DNA of 64,000 nt from an uncultured Coriobacteriaceae bacterium (GCA_902803315.1 CADCPM010000056.1:1-64000); one strand, 5' to 3'. Positions 26,089 to 35,168 are shown, counted from the stretch's first letter. The notes: generated by a model not told the origin, from the letters alone. Program-made: numbers and translations.

Positions 26089-27399
26089 TTAAGCCAAGCG
26101 CTCAATAACAGCCTGCGCCAGATCGGCAAGGGGGACTTGCACCTGCTCATGCGTCGCCATATCGCGCAGCGTTGCCATGCCAGCCGCTACCTCGTCGGTA
26201 CCCAGCACCACGCACAGACGTGCGCCGAGCTTGTCGGCCTGCTTGAACTGGCTCTTGAGCGAACGACCCTGTGAGTCGGTCTCGGTACGTACGCCTGCCT
26301 TACGCAGCGCGAGCGCCGCGCCGAACACCGAAGGACGTACGTCGGGCGTGCAGGCCACATATACACAACTCGGATCGTCGCCCCCAAGCTCCTTGCCCTG
26401 CGCTTGCAAAGCCAGCGCAATGCGCTCAAAGCCCACGGCAAAGCCCAGGCCAGGGGTGGGCTTGCCGCCCTCGAGCTCCATAAGGCCATCGTAGCGACCG
26501 CCACCGCCAATGGCGCCGACTCCGGCTCCCTCCACCTCAACCTCAAACACGGTGCGGGTGTAGTAGTCCAAACCACGCACGAGCGTGGGGTCTTCCACAT
26601 AGCGCACCCCCGCCTCATCCAAGTAGCGCTTTACCTGCGCATAGTGAGAGGCGCATTCTTCGCAGAGGTTGTTCGGCGCAAGCGGTGCGTCCTTCATGAC
26701 CTCGCGGCAGTGATCGTTCTTGCAGTCGAAGGCGCGCAGCGGATTGAGCTCGGCACGCTCCAGGCAGTCGTCGCACATCTGGTCCTTATGGTCGAGTATG
26801 AAGGAGCGGACCTTCTCACGATACGCGGGTCGACATGCGGCGTCCCCCATGGAGTTGATAACGAGACGCAGCGATTCGGGATTAAAGCCCAGGCGCTCGA
26901 AGAACGTCATGAGCATGATGATGCATTCCGCGTCCGCCGCTGGATCGGAGGCTCCGAGCCATTCCACGCCCACCTGGTGGAACTGGCGAAGACGACCCTT
27001 TTGCGGCCGCTCTCCCCTAAACATGGGGCCGGCATACCAAAGCTTCACCGGCGCGCCTCCCTGAGGCACGAAGTTGTTCTGCACCGCGGCGCGAACGACG
27101 CCAGCCGTTCCCTCGGGTCGCAGGGCAAGGCGCTGCTTGGGCTTGAGGCCGCTCTCGCTTCCCTTTGCCAGCAGGCTTTCCACCAACGCTCCCGAGAACA
27201 CCCTAAACATCTCTTTCCTTACCACGTCAGTGGACTCGCCAATGCCGTGGACAAAGGTGGCAACCTGCTCGATAGCGGGCGTCTCGATCATGTTGAACCC
27301 ATAGGTTCCAAAGACTTCGCGTGCCACATCGTTCATATGCTGCCAAGCACGCATGTAGCTGCCGTATAGATCCTCGGTTCCCTGAACCCGCTGCGCCAT
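26089..27399 (-). CDS. hisS: Histidine--tRNA ligase
   Basis: 436-residue class II synthetase. Motif 2 region MFRGERPQKGRLRQFHQVGVE, the HisA signature (LVRGLDYYTRTVFE), the motif 3 glycine-rich FAVGFERIALAL and a C-terminal anticodon-binding domain (from ~330) are present. ATG 27399. First gene of the hisS-thpR unit. Confidence 0.97.
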   Translation of the reverse strand: MAQRVQGTEDLYGSYMRAWQHMNDVAREVFGTYGFNMIETPAIEQVATFVHGIGESTDVVRKEMFRVFSGALVESLLAKGSESGLKPKQRLALRPEGTAGVVRAAVQNNFVPQGGAPVKLWYAGPMFRGERPQKGRLRQFHQVGVEWLGASDPAADAECIIMLMTFFERLGFNPESLRLVINSMGDAACRPAYREKVRSFILDHKDQMCDDCLERAELNPLRAFDCKNDHCREVMKDAPLAPNNLCEECASHYAQVKRYLDEAGVRYVEDPTLVRGLDYYTRTVFEVEVEGAGVGAIGGGGRYDGLMELEGGKPTPGLGFAVGFERIALALQAQGKELGGDDPSCVYVACTPDVRPSVFGAALALRKAGVRTETDSQGRSLKSQFKQADKLGARLCVVLGTDEVAAGMATLRDMATHEQVQVPLADLAQAVIERLA

Positions 27400-27478
27400 A
27401 ATATGTCTCTTTCACTCGCCAACAGTCCGTGTAGTATAACGTGAAACTCCGTTCTTGTTCGGCAATAGTTGCAATAGC

Positions 27479-27576
27479 GCCCCCGAACCTGCGTCCGTCC
27501 GCAGACGACGACTCACGGAGTGAGCGAGCGAAGCGAGCGCGGAGTCGCATGCGGAAAGAACGCGGGTTCGGGGGCA
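27479..27576. repeat. GC-rich inverted repeat containing a GCGGCTC-family element
   Basis: Arms gcccccgaacctgcg (27479-) and cgcgggttcgggggc (-27576) enclose actcacggagtgagcgagcg plus aagcgagcgcggagtcgcatg, the same family as at 19143 and 38516. Located between the ilvE stop and the hisS start; a likely ilvE terminator. Confidence 0.75.
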
Positions 27577-27596
27577 CGGCCAGGCGTTACGCTCGC

Positions 27597-28631
27597 TTAC
27601 GCGATCTTGACAACCCAGCCGAACTTGTCTTCGATCTCGCCCGCCTGAATGCCCGTAAGGGTCTCGCGCAGCTTTGCCATAACGGGGCCCACGTGCTCCA
27701 TGCCAGCGCCAAAGACGTGCTCGCCTCCCTGCAGGTCCACGACCTTGCCTACCGGGGAAATAACGGCAGCGGTACCGCACATGCCGCACTCTACGAACTG
27801 GTCGATCTCGTCAAAGCGGACCTGACGCTGCTCGACCTTCATGTTGAGCATCTCCTCGGCCACCTGCACCAGGGAACGGCGCGTGATGGAGGGAAGGATG
27901 GAATCGGTGGCGGATTGCGGAACGACGACCGTGCCGTCTTCCTTTACGAACAGGAAGTTCGCGCCACCAGACTCCTCCACATACGTATGTGTCTGCGGAT
28001 CGAGGAACATGTTGTCCGCGAAGCCCTCCTCGTGCGCGAGCACGCTGGGATACAGGCTCATGGCATAGTTGAGACCCGCCTTGATGGCGCCTGTGCCATG
28101 CGGTGCCGCGCGGTCATACTCGGGCACCTTAAGCGCAACGGGCTTGACGCCGCCCTGGTAGTAGGGGCCAACGGGTGTCACGAGAATACGGAACTGATAC
28201 TCGGTGGCAGGCTTCACGCCAATGACGTCGCCCGTGGCCACCATAAACGGACGGATGTAGAGCGCCGCGCCCGAGCCAAAGGGAGGCACCCATGCCAGAT
28301 TGGCCTCAACGACCTTCTTTACCGCCTCCACAAAGCGATCCTCCGGGAAGGCCGGCATGCAAATGCGGCGAGCGGAATCCGCCATGCGCTGGGCGTTCAT
28401 ATCCGGGCGGAAGCACACGATGCTGCCGTCCTTGGTGGTGTAGGCCTTCAGGCCTTCGAAGACTTCCTGACAATAGTGGAAAATGCCTGCGCACTCGCTC
28501 AGCTGCAGGGTGTGGTCGGGCGTGAGGATGTCTTCTCCCCAGGCGCCGTCCTTGTAGTTGCACACATAGCTATAGTCGGTGGGCATATAGCTAAAGCTCA
28601 AGCTGCCCCAGTCTATGTCTTTCTTTTCCAT
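27597..28631 (-). CDS. ilvE: Branched-chain amino acid aminotransferase
   Basis: 344-residue fold-type IV PLP enzyme of the ~350-aa BCAT class. The PLP lysine is Lys184 (GAIKAGLNYA); also present are the conserved EVFEGLKAY, YVEESGGANFLFV and GTAAVISPVG segments. It transfers amino groups between Leu/Ile/Val and 2-oxoglutarate. Monocistronic in appearance. Confidence 0.95.
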   Translation of the reverse strand: MEKKDIDWGSLSFSYMPTDYSYVCNYKDGAWGEDILTPDHTLQLSECAGIFHYCQEVFEGLKAYTTKDGSIVCFRPDMNAQRMADSARRICMPAFPEDRFVEAVKKVVEANLAWVPPFGSGAALYIRPFMVATGDVIGVKPATEYQFRILVTPVGPYYQGGVKPVALKVPEYDRAAPHGTGAIKAGLNYAMSLYPSVLAHEEGFADNMFLDPQTHTYVEESGGANFLFVKEDGTVVVPQSATDSILPSITRRSLVQVAEEMLNMKVEQRQVRFDEIDQFVECGMCGTAAVISPVGKVVDLQGGEHVFGAGMEHVGPVMAKLRETLTGIQAGEIEDKFGWVVKIA

Positions 28632-28746
28632 GATCGCGTTTCCTTTCGTAGGACCTCTTCGATACAGGGCATTATAGCCCCGCTTTATTTCGTACCGTAG
28701 AACAACTTAATAAATTGAGAGGGATGCGTAATTGATGACAAGGGCA

Positions 28747-28790
28747 GCCGCGCCCCCCTCGGCGGCCGCGTCCCCCTCGGCGGCCGCGCC
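28747..28790. repeat. Short GC-rich tandem repeat
   Basis: Two 18-nt units (cgcgcccccctcggcggc, cgcgtccccctcggcggc) and a partial third. The 28632-28932 gap otherwise holds the ilvE promoter region and the terminator at 28881; no gene seen. Confidence 0.6.
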
Positions 28791-28880
28791 ACTCCGCGGC
28801 AGGACCCCGACTCCCCCATATACGCCAGCGAGCAGGCGCGACAAATAGGAAAGGGCATACCAGCACCAATATCCGGCACA

Positions 28881-28911
28881 CAAAAAAGCAGCCCCTCAAG
28901 AGGGGCTGCTC
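28881..28911 (-). terminator. Rho-independent terminator
   Basis: Perfect 10-bp stem (agcagcccct / aggggctgct) with a 4-nt loop, followed on the minus strand by six Ts; 22 nt after the stop of the SurA-like gene. Confidence 0.92.
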
Positions 28912-28932
28912 AACGATCTATATGCTCCGTGC

Positions 28933-29919
28933 TTACTGCTTAAGAGTAAGGATGTTGATGGAGCTGTTGCCGTAGAGATTGCCGAGGTAGTCCGTAACCG
29001 TCTTCATGTACTCGGACTGCGCCTCGGAGTACTTGGAATATGCCGTTTGGTAGGCAGCGTAAGCAGCCAGGTAGTTGGCGCTGTCGTTCTTCACGTCGTA
29101 GCTGGCGAGCGCCTGGGCGTAGGGGCCATCCTCGCTCTTCCACTTGTTGCCTTGGGCATCCCACTCGTCACCAGCGAGGTTGATGATGTACTTGGCGTAG
29201 TCGGCGGAAGTCTTGTTGTAGGCCTCCTCCTGGTTCTTCTTGATCTCGTCGTCGCTCAGAGCAGAACCATCGTCTTTGGTGGTCTTGTACTCAGGCTCCT
29301 TGGGCATCTCGGGCTCGGTTACGCTCATCTCGCCACCGACCTGCTTCTGGAGCTCGCTGATGCGGTAGGAATCCGTGAGGAGCTTCTTTACGGTGTTCAC
29401 GTCGATGTTGTTGCTCGTGGCAATGGACTCGAAGTCGGGAGTCTGGCCAAGGGTCTTCTCCGCATAGTTAAGGAGGTCCTCGTCGCTCGGGTTGATGCCG
29501 CGCTTCTCGGCCTCACCAATGGCAATGGTGTTGCGCACGGCATAGAGGATGTTGTCCGCGCTTGGCACGGTGTAGTTGCCGCTCTCGTCCTTGGAGGACT
29601 CAAGCGAGGAGGTCATCTCGATAACCTGACGTGCCGTAATATTCTTTGCTGCGCCATTGTCGGAATAGTTGGCAACAACCGTATCGAGCTCTTGCTCGGT
29701 AAGCGTGGTCTTGTTTAGAGCGGCGCCAGCTCCACCACCAAGGGCAAATTTACCGATGAGTACGCCGATGATCAGTGCCGCAACGGCAATGCCAATCCAT
29801 GCGCCCATTCCCAGGTTCTTCACGTCGAACTTCTTGGCGCCCTCGTCCACCTCGTTGGTAACTTCTTCTGCCTTCTTCTTGGCGCCCTCGTCCACCTCGT
29901 TGGTAACTTCTTCTGCCAT
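28933..29919 (-). CDS. Membrane-anchored SurA/PrsA-N-like protein, paralogue 1
   Basis: 328 residues: a short cytoplasmic segment carrying a perfect duplication (AEEVTNEVDEGAKK twice), one TM helix (WIGIAVAALIIGVLIG), a Gly/Ala linker and an extracytoplasmic helical domain with features of SurA_N-type chaperone domains (ARQVIEMTSSLE; AEKRGINPSDEDLLNYAEKT). A conserved C-terminal block (LAGDEWDAQGNKWKSEDGPY) is shared with the paralogue at 31725. No PPIase domain is visible. Probably an envelope chaperone or assembly factor; not proven. ATG 29919 has a GAGAAAGG RBS. Confidence 0.65.
   Translation of the reverse strand: MAEEVTNEVDEGAKKKAEEVTNEVDEGAKKFDVKNLGMGAWIGIAVAALIIGVLIGKFALGGGAGAALNKTTLTEQELDTVVANYSDNGAAKNITARQVIEMTSSLESSKDESGNYTVPSADNILYAVRNTIAIGEAEKRGINPSDEDLLNYAEKTLGQTPDFESIATSNNIDVNTVKKLLTDSYRISELQKQVGGEMSVTEPEMPKEPEYKTTKDDGSALSDDEIKKNQEEAYNKTSADYAKYIINLAGDEWDAQGNKWKSEDGPYAQALASYDVKNDSANYLAAYAAYQTAYSKYSEAQSEYMKTVTDYLGNLYGNSSINILTLKQ
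29831..29917. repeat. 45-bp in-frame tandem duplication
   Basis: Units starting at 29831 and 29876 (42 identical nt plus a 3-nt joint) duplicate the first 15 codons of the SurA-like gene. A recent slippage-type event, since the two copies look identical. Confidence 0.9.
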
Positions 29920-30085
29920 CTTCTTGCCTTTCTCGTACCAGTTGCCCGAAGGACATTCAGGGACATTTACAGCATGGAAGTGTATTCTACCCCTCAACTC
30001 ACTGTGTGTCGACACGAATATGTAACTCGTCGTTCCCACACAATCTTAATTGCAACCTTTAAAACTGCCTATTCGGCAGCTCGGA

Positions 30086-30116
30086 CCCTAACTTGGGGAC
30101 TGTCCCCTATTTAGGG
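30086..30116. repeat. REP unit (GGGGACTGTCCCC family), single copy 4
   Basis: A single 31-nt imperfect palindrome (ccctaacttggggactgtcc ... tttaggg). It provides the last two codons and the TAG of the yaaA remnant. Confidence 0.88.
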
Positions 30117-30379
30117 TTTTCGCGCAGAAACACATACTTCGTCGCGCTAGACCTCGCCTCATCGAACGCGTAACCGCTCCAGGAAAATGCGCACAGATCC
30201 TCTGGCTCTTGGGCATTGACACTTGCCATGTAGCGCACCATCTCACCGCGGGCCATCTTTACATACACGCCCTTTTGCACCACGCGCTCGCCCGCAAGCT
30301 CTCCAAATACGCACGTTATGCACTTGTCCGAAGACGTAAGGTGGCGTTCCACGACCTTTGAGTACTCCTTGGCACCCCG
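30107..30379 (-). pseudogene. C-terminal remnant of peroxide stress protein YaaA
   Basis: The last ~88 codons of a YaaA (DUF328) gene. KEYSKVVERH, ITCVFGELAGERV, KGVYVKMARGEMVRYM, PEDLCAFSWSGYAFDEA and YVFLR align in order with the C-terminus of E. coli YaaA as I remember it. The N-terminal two thirds are missing: upstream the frame runs straight into the GTGCGCAC repeat block at ~30380 and then a tRNA. The open frame through the repeat would give a nonsense N-terminus, so I call this a truncated pseudogene created by repeat insertion plus deletion. Confidence 0.8.
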
Positions 30380-30600
30380 GACCTCTGGCCGTGCGCACTT
30401 TTCGGCCCAAAACTCTCCCTGCCGTGCGCACAAATGGCCGATTTGTGCGCACGGTGGGGACGTTCGCGGAGCGGAAAGTGCGCACGGGACTCCCCGACCC
30501 CCGGGAAAGTGCGCACGGTAAGGACGTTTGTAGACGGAAAAGTGCGCACGGCGCCCCCTGGCCCCCGGAAAGCGCGCCGGGTGCCCCCAGCGCCCCGGGC
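30380..30600. repeat. GTGCGCAC-type repeat block, second locus
   Basis: Multiple copies of a GTGCGCAC-centred motif. The palindrome ccgtgcgcacaaatggcc / gatttgtgcgcacgg lies at ~30422-30461, then gtggggacgttcgcggagcg, gaaagtgcgcacgg and further degenerate copies to ~30600. Same family as 13424-13510. It replaces the 5' part of yaaA. Confidence 0.85.
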
Positions 30601-30667
30601 ACCCGCCCACAGAACCGCCGCAAACAAAAAGGCCGAAGGGCAACGACCCTCCGACCTGCGAAAACAC

Positions 30668-30743
30668 TGGAGCCAGCTATCAGACTTGAACTGATGACCC
30701 CCGCTTTACGAGAGCGGTGCTCTACCGGCTGAGCTAAGCTGGC
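30668..30743 (-). tRNA. tRNA-Thr (anticodon CGT)
   Basis: Full cloverleaf on the minus strand: acceptor GCCAGCT/AGCTGGC with CCA encoded, D stem GCTC/GAGC, anticodon stem CCGCT/AGCGG with loop CTCGTAA (anticodon CGT, reads ACG), and T stem ATCAG/CTGAT with TTCAAGT loop. The first pairs G1-C72 and C2-G71 fit threonine identity. Confidence 0.95.
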
Positions 30744-30817
30744 TTGCGAAAGAGAATTCTACTGTAAACGCCCAAGCATTGCAACCCCGTTTTGAAAGAT
30801 GGAGACGCGGTGACACC

Positions 30818-31636
30818 CTACTCCGAGTATAGGCGCGCCACTATGCCGCACACCAGGCGCTCAAACTCATCGGCGCAGGCACGCGCCGCAACCAGCACCG
30901 ACTCGTGCGAGACGCCGGGCTCCCCCGCGTAGTTGGCGGCAAGCGTAAGACCCAACACGTGCATGCCAAGGGCGTGAGCCATTATGGCCTCGCATACCGT
31001 AGAACAGCCCACGTACGAAGCACCCAGCGTCTTTAGTGCAAAGACCTCGGCGGGCGTCTCGAAGCTCGGGCCAAGCACGCCGGCCAAAACACCTTCGCCC
31101 AGCTCTATTCCCTGCTCGACAGCCACGCTGCGGGCAATGTCTTGAAGGTAGCGCGTGTACACTTCGGACATGCCAACGAATCCCGAATCCACGAGGGCGA
31201 GTTCGGGCTCCTTGCCATTCCATCCAACCAGAGGATTCGTGCCCGTAAGGTTTATATGGTCCGTAATTAGACCGAGCCCCGGCTCCGAGGCATCGGGAAT
31301 GGCTCCTGTGGCGCAGGCAAAGATGACGGTATGCGCTCCAAGACGCTGCGCATGGCGCACCAGCGAGGTCACCTCAAGCGCCGAATAGCCCTCATACAAA
31401 TGCGGACGACCGGGATACACCACAACGGACACGCCCTCAATAGTGCCAACCGTCGCCTCAAAGCTGTGACCCGAAACCGGCTGGGCCGACTCGGGGAATC
31501 CCGGTATCCGGTTGTACCCAATGCGCCTCACCGGCTTGACCAAACCAGACAGGTGCCCCAACCCCGTACCCAGAACAAGAGCAACGGGATGCTCCACCGA
31601 AGGCCTGCAAGCACGTGCGTCGTCCACCATAGCCAT
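30818..31636 (-). CDS. Purine-nucleoside phosphorylase (PNP/MTAP family)
   Basis: 272 residues of the trimeric PNP type: VALVLGTGLGHL phosphate loop, YPGRPHLYEGYSALEV, LITDHINLTGTNPL, GPSFETPAEVFALKTLGA and a substrate-region STVCEAIMAHALGMHVLGL. It cleaves inosine/guanosine to base and ribose-1-phosphate. ATG 31636 has AGAAGGGAAG upstream and is preferred over upstream in-frame ATGs. Stands between the tRNA and the second SurA-like gene. Confidence 0.92.
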   Translation of the reverse strand: MAMVDDARACRPSVEHPVALVLGTGLGHLSGLVKPVRRIGYNRIPGFPESAQPVSGHSFEATVGTIEGVSVVVYPGRPHLYEGYSALEVTSLVRHAQRLGAHTVIFACATGAIPDASEPGLGLITDHINLTGTNPLVGWNGKEPELALVDSGFVGMSEVYTRYLQDIARSVAVEQGIELGEGVLAGVLGPSFETPAEVFALKTLGASYVGCSTVCEAIMAHALGMHVLGLTLAANYAGEPGVSHESVLVAARACADEFERLVCGIVARLYSE

Positions 31637-31724
31637 GACTTCCCTTCTGGTCATCATCTCTGTATTACCTACATCGTATACGAGAAGCGCGCCAGAAGAA
31701 GACAAAACCGAGAAACGCAGCCCG

Positions 31725-32729
31725 TTAGGCGACCAGCGTACCCAATTGCACCGTCACGTCCGAAAGGATCTTGTTTACGTAGTTGGTCCACTCGGTAGAG
31801 ATCTGCTGCTCCGCCGCGGCACGCTGCGTCTGTGCCACCTTGTATGCTGCCATTGCGGCAGAGTACGTGGCCCCGTCGTTGGAAATCGTATAGTTCTTGA
31901 GCTCCTCGTGGTACGGGCCATCCTCACGCGCCCACGTGTTCCCGTCCTTGTTCCACTCGTCACCAACAAGCCCCATCACGTACTCGCCGTACTCCGGCTT
32001 CATGTCGTCGTTCTTGCCGTCTGCGGGCGCAGCTGGTTCCTTTGGCTCCGCGGGCAGCTTGCTGGCAACCACCTGATCGCGTAGCTTCTTAATCGTGGCG
32101 GATTCCTTCATGAGGTTTGCGACCTGCTCCTTTGTCATACTGTAGCTGGCGGCGATTACCGCAAAGTCATCGGTCTTCCAAACCTCCTTGGCATACGCGC
32201 TCACGTCCTGGTCGGTGACGGTTATGCCACGTTCCTGCGCGTCGGCCAGCAGAAAGTTGTTTCGGGCAATGGAGAGAACGGCATCTGCGGACGGGATGTC
32301 GTAGGTGCCGTCAGCATTGCGCGCCGCTTCCAGCGACATGCCCTCCTCTATTGCCTCGCGCACCGTCACGACCGTCTCGTTGCCTTTGTACGTATAGGTC
32401 CCTATGGGGGTGTCGAGCTCCTCTTCGGTCACCGTGACTCGGCCCGGCAGCGACACCAGGCTCTTGGTACCAGGCACGGGTGCCGGAACCGACGTCCTTG
32501 GCAGCACAAAGAAGCTCACGGCACAGCCCACCGCAAAGGCGACGATCATAAGCAGAATCGTCCGAATGACGTTAATCCGTCGGGCACGACGCTTTTGTTG
32601 CTCCAGGCGGACCCTCCTATCGGGTCCCGCCATACGCTTTGGGGACTCGGTCGGTGCATTTTCCGGCGCCGCATCGCGCGGAGTCACTTCCTGGGCGTCA
32701 TCCCGCTCTTTGTCATGTGATTGCGCCAT
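31725..32729 (-). CDS. Membrane-anchored SurA-like protein, paralogue 2
   Basis: 334 residues: a basic cytoplasmic N-terminus (~50 aa, QQKRRARRINVIR), one TM helix (ILLMIVAFAVGCAVSFFVL), then an extracytoplasmic helical domain. Its C-terminal block (VMGLVGDEWNKDGNTWARED, then GPYHEEL) clearly matches the paralogue at 28933. It ends a minus-strand series (hpf, degV, dehydrogenase, NYN, HEAT), starting 5 bp after the HEAT gene's stop. Function unknown. Confidence 0.65.
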   Translation of the reverse strand: MAQSHDKERDDAQEVTPRDAAPENAPTESPKRMAGPDRRVRLEQQKRRARRINVIRTILLMIVAFAVGCAVSFFVLPRTSVPAPVPGTKSLVSLPGRVTVTEEELDTPIGTYTYKGNETVVTVREAIEEGMSLEAARNADGTYDIPSADAVLSIARNNFLLADAQERGITVTDQDVSAYAKEVWKTDDFAVIAASYSMTKEQVANLMKESATIKKLRDQVVASKLPAEPKEPAAPADGKNDDMKPEYGEYVMGLVGDEWNKDGNTWAREDGPYHEELKNYTISNDGATYSAAMAAYKVAQTQRAAAEQQISTEWTNYVNKILSDVTVQLGTLVA

Positions 32730-32734
32730 GGGAC

Positions 32735-33325
32735 TTACGCCTCTTCCGTTAAGATGGAGCAGATTTCCGCCGAGTACGCCTTCATGAGGCCACGACCATT
32801 CTGCGCGTCAAAGCTCATGCGAGCCACGAGCGACTCCTTAACGTCGTCACCCAAGTCTCCCCGCGCAAACTCTCGCAGGCAGACGAGCATCTCCCGGTAC
32901 TCGGGATCGCCATGGTAGCACTGCACGGCCTCGCTCATGAGTGGCCACGCCTCCGCTGCGCACTCCGGGGCAATGGCCCCGTAGCAAGAGAGGAACCTAA
33001 ACGCCGCCAGGCGAACGGATGCGGACGCGTCGTCGAACAACGAGTCCTCGGCTCCCGGAAACGCATCCAAGACCTGTTCGGGATCGACCACCGCAATCTC
33101 CGACAGCGCATCCAAACACTCCCAGCGCGTCTGCGCCTCGGGAAGCATGAGTGCGTCTATGAGCGCAGGTGCGACGTCCACCACCAAATCGACCCGCTCC
33201 CGCGCCATCGCCGCAAGGGAGTGCGCGGCCTCCTGCCGCATGCGGCGATTGGTACCTTCCAGCTTTTCCACCAGCTCGTCACGAGCCTCTTCGGTCATCT
33301 CTATGGTCTTGCTCCCATCGGACAT
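32735..33325 (-). CDS. HEAT-repeat protein
   Basis: 196 residues, all-helical, with repeated HEAT-like helix pairs (RRMRQEAAHSLAAMARE; QTRWECLDALSEIA; SVRLAAFRFLSCYG). No catalytic motif; probably a protein-interaction scaffold. ATG 33325 has a GGGTGGGAG RBS. 13 bp downstream of the NYN gene's stop. Confidence 0.75.
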   Translation of the reverse strand: MSDGSKTIEMTEEARDELVEKLEGTNRRMRQEAAHSLAAMARERVDLVVDVAPALIDALMLPEAQTRWECLDALSEIAVVDPEQVLDAFPGAEDSLFDDASASVRLAAFRFLSCYGAIAPECAAEAWPLMSEAVQCYHGDPEYREMLVCLREFARGDLGDDVKESLVARMSFDAQNGRGLMKAYSAEICSILTEEA

Positions 33326-33338
33326 AATGTCTCCCACC

Positions 33339-34118
33339 CTATTCACAAAAACCATCGACGGCTATGGTGCCGCTTTTGGGATCCTGATGTATCTCAATGA
33401 ACCCAAGGTTCGCCGCCTCCTGCAAGAGACGCGAAAAGGAACGATACCCATAGGTTCGCTCCGAAAACTGCGGACGCTTGCGCTTCATGGTGTCTTTCAG
33501 GCGCGAGGCCAGTATTGCCCCGTCCGACTCATGCTGCAAAGCGTCCACCGTCTCCAACAATAGCTGATAGCAAGAGTATTTGTCGCGCGGAACCTTGGAC
33601 TGGAAGTTGGGAAAGCCGCCCGCGCTCACAATGTCCTCATAGAATATGAACTCGTCGCAGTTCTCGGCAAGAAGGGCACTGGTGGCGTCCTTCATGCCAA
33701 CGCCCACCACCATCTTGCCAAACTCCTTGAGCTTCGACACGAGCGGCGAGAAGTCGGAGTCGCCAGACAGGATGGCAAAGGTGTCTATGTGGTCCTTGGT
33801 AAGGCAAATCTCCACCGCATCCACCGCCAGGCGAATGTCGGCCGAGTTCTTGCCGGTATAGGCGCGGTCGGGAATCTCGATGAGCTCGATTCCCAGCTCG
33901 TGCAGCGGGGTGATGGCGGTGTCGAAGCGCTGCCAGTCGCAATAGGCGCGCTTGGACACGATGCGGCCCTTGTCTACCAGGCGCTCGAGAATACGCTTGA
34001 CGTCCGGCGCGGGACCGGGCTCCTGATGGCCATTCCGCTTGCGACGCCCCGTGCCCAAGGCGAGGTTCTCGTAGTCAATAAGAACCGCAATGGAACTTTG
34101 GACGTTGTCGTCGTTCAT
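33339..34118 (-). CDS. NYN (LabA/DUF88) domain ribonuclease-like protein with LOTUS/OST-HTH domain
   Basis: 259 residues. NYN/PIN-like domain (~8-160) with the expected acidic residues: Asp15 (LIDYENL), Asp94 and Asp100 (SADIRLAVDAVE), Asp120/Asp122 (SGDSDFSPLV). The C-terminal OST-HTH/LOTUS domain (~178-255, LLETVDALQ...SFSRLLQEAANLGFIEI) probably binds RNA. Likely an RNA-targeting nuclease. ATG 34118 with an AAAGGAC RBS. Confidence 0.88.
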   Translation of the reverse strand: MNDDNVQSSIAVLIDYENLALGTGRRKRNGHQEPGPAPDVKRILERLVDKGRIVSKRAYCDWQRFDTAITPLHELGIELIEIPDRAYTGKNSADIRLAVDAVEICLTKDHIDTFAILSGDSDFSPLVSKLKEFGKMVVGVGMKDATSALLAENCDEFIFYEDIVSAGGFPNFQSKVPRDKYSCYQLLLETVDALQHESDGAILASRLKDTMKRKRPQFSERTYGYRSFSRLLQEAANLGFIEIHQDPKSGTIAVDGFCE

Positions 34119-34208
34119 AGTGCGTTTGTCCTTTCCTTGGCGACAGGCACAGACAAAAACGGCGCCTTCCATCGCCTAGTTCCCTTACCAGAGGGTGCGT
34201 GGCCTCTC

Positions 34209-35141
34209 CTACTCGTCCTTCTCGAGGCTGGACCAATCCAGCCCCGCCGCGGCGCATTCCCTTTCGCTGGCATAGAGCAGCGAGACGGCCTGCGTACCAA
34301 GATCGGCGCCGCCAACCTCGCCAAGCAGGTCAAACAGGTCACGCGATGTGGTTGTGCCGGGCAGGTTGAGCTCGAGCTCGTCGGCCTCCTCCAAGGCGAT
34401 GGTAAGGTCCTTGAGCAGATGCCGCGATTTGAAGCGCGGCTTGAAGTCGCCTTCGAGCGAAAGTGGTGCGAGCTTTTCCATGGCACCCGACGTGCCCGTG
34501 CCACTGAGCACCAGCTCACGCACGCTCTGGGCGCTCAGGCCAGCCTGCTCGGCCAAGGCCAGCGCCTCGGCATAGCCAACCATGCACGCCGCAAGCGAGA
34601 CCTGGTTGCAGAGCTTGGCCACCTGACCTGCGCCTGGCTCGTCGAAATAGAGCTGCTTGCCCGAGAAGCACCCAAGCAGGCGCGCAATGGGCTCTGCCTC
34701 CTTTTTTGTGCAGCCCAGCATTGCCGTAAGCGTGCCGGCCACGGCGCCTTCCTCGCCCCCGGTTACGGGGCAGTCCACGGCATGGCGGTCGCTCACTTCC
34801 GCCACCCCATGGATGTCGCGCGCGAGCTGCGGAGAGGACGTGGTGAGGTCCACCATCCACGCACCCTTGCGCGTGGTGGCCAGCAATCCCTCAGAAGACA
34901 GGTAGACGTCCTCCACATCCTTGGGATAGCCCAGCATGGTAAACACCACGTCGGCGTCCTTGGCAACCTCTGCCAGCGACGATGCCCAACGGGCGCCGCG
35001 CTTGAGCAGAGGCTCGGCCTTTTCCTTGGTGCGGTTGAACACGGTTAGCCTGTAGCCGGCATCCAACAGATGGCCGGCTATGGCCGAGCCCATGATGCCG
35101 GTACCAACAAAGGACACATTGCGCATGCGCGCTGTGCTCAT
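34209..35141 (-). CDS. NAD(P)-dependent beta-hydroxyacid dehydrogenase (HIBADH/GarR-like)
   Basis: 310 residues: N-terminal Rossmann fold (VSFVGTGIMGSAIAGHLLDAGY), the substrate-binding DCPVTGGEEGAVAGTL segment, the catalytic lysine motif GQVAKLCNQVSLAACM (Lys ~179) and an all-helical C-terminal domain. Oxidises or reduces a 3-hydroxyacid such as tartronate semialdehyde or 3-hydroxyisobutyrate; the substrate cannot be fixed from sequence. A GAAAGGAAT RBS precedes ATG 35141. Confidence 0.9.
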   Translation of the reverse strand: MSTARMRNVSFVGTGIMGSAIAGHLLDAGYRLTVFNRTKEKAEPLLKRGARWASSLAEVAKDADVVFTMLGYPKDVEDVYLSSEGLLATTRKGAWMVDLTTSSPQLARDIHGVAEVSDRHAVDCPVTGGEEGAVAGTLTAMLGCTKKEAEPIARLLGCFSGKQLYFDEPGAGQVAKLCNQVSLAACMVGYAEALALAEQAGLSAQSVRELVLSGTGTSGAMEKLAPLSLEGDFKPRFKSRHLLKDLTIALEEADELELNLPGTTTSRDLFDLLGEVGGADLGTQAVSLLYASERECAAAGLDWSSLEKDE

Positions 35142-35168
35142 ACGAATTCCTTTCGACGTTGGGAGGCG

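Noticed and set aside
30107..30667. A full-length 186-codon protein ending in the YaaA-like segment
   Set aside because: The N-terminal half is translated repeat DNA; only the C-terminal ~88 codons have homology.
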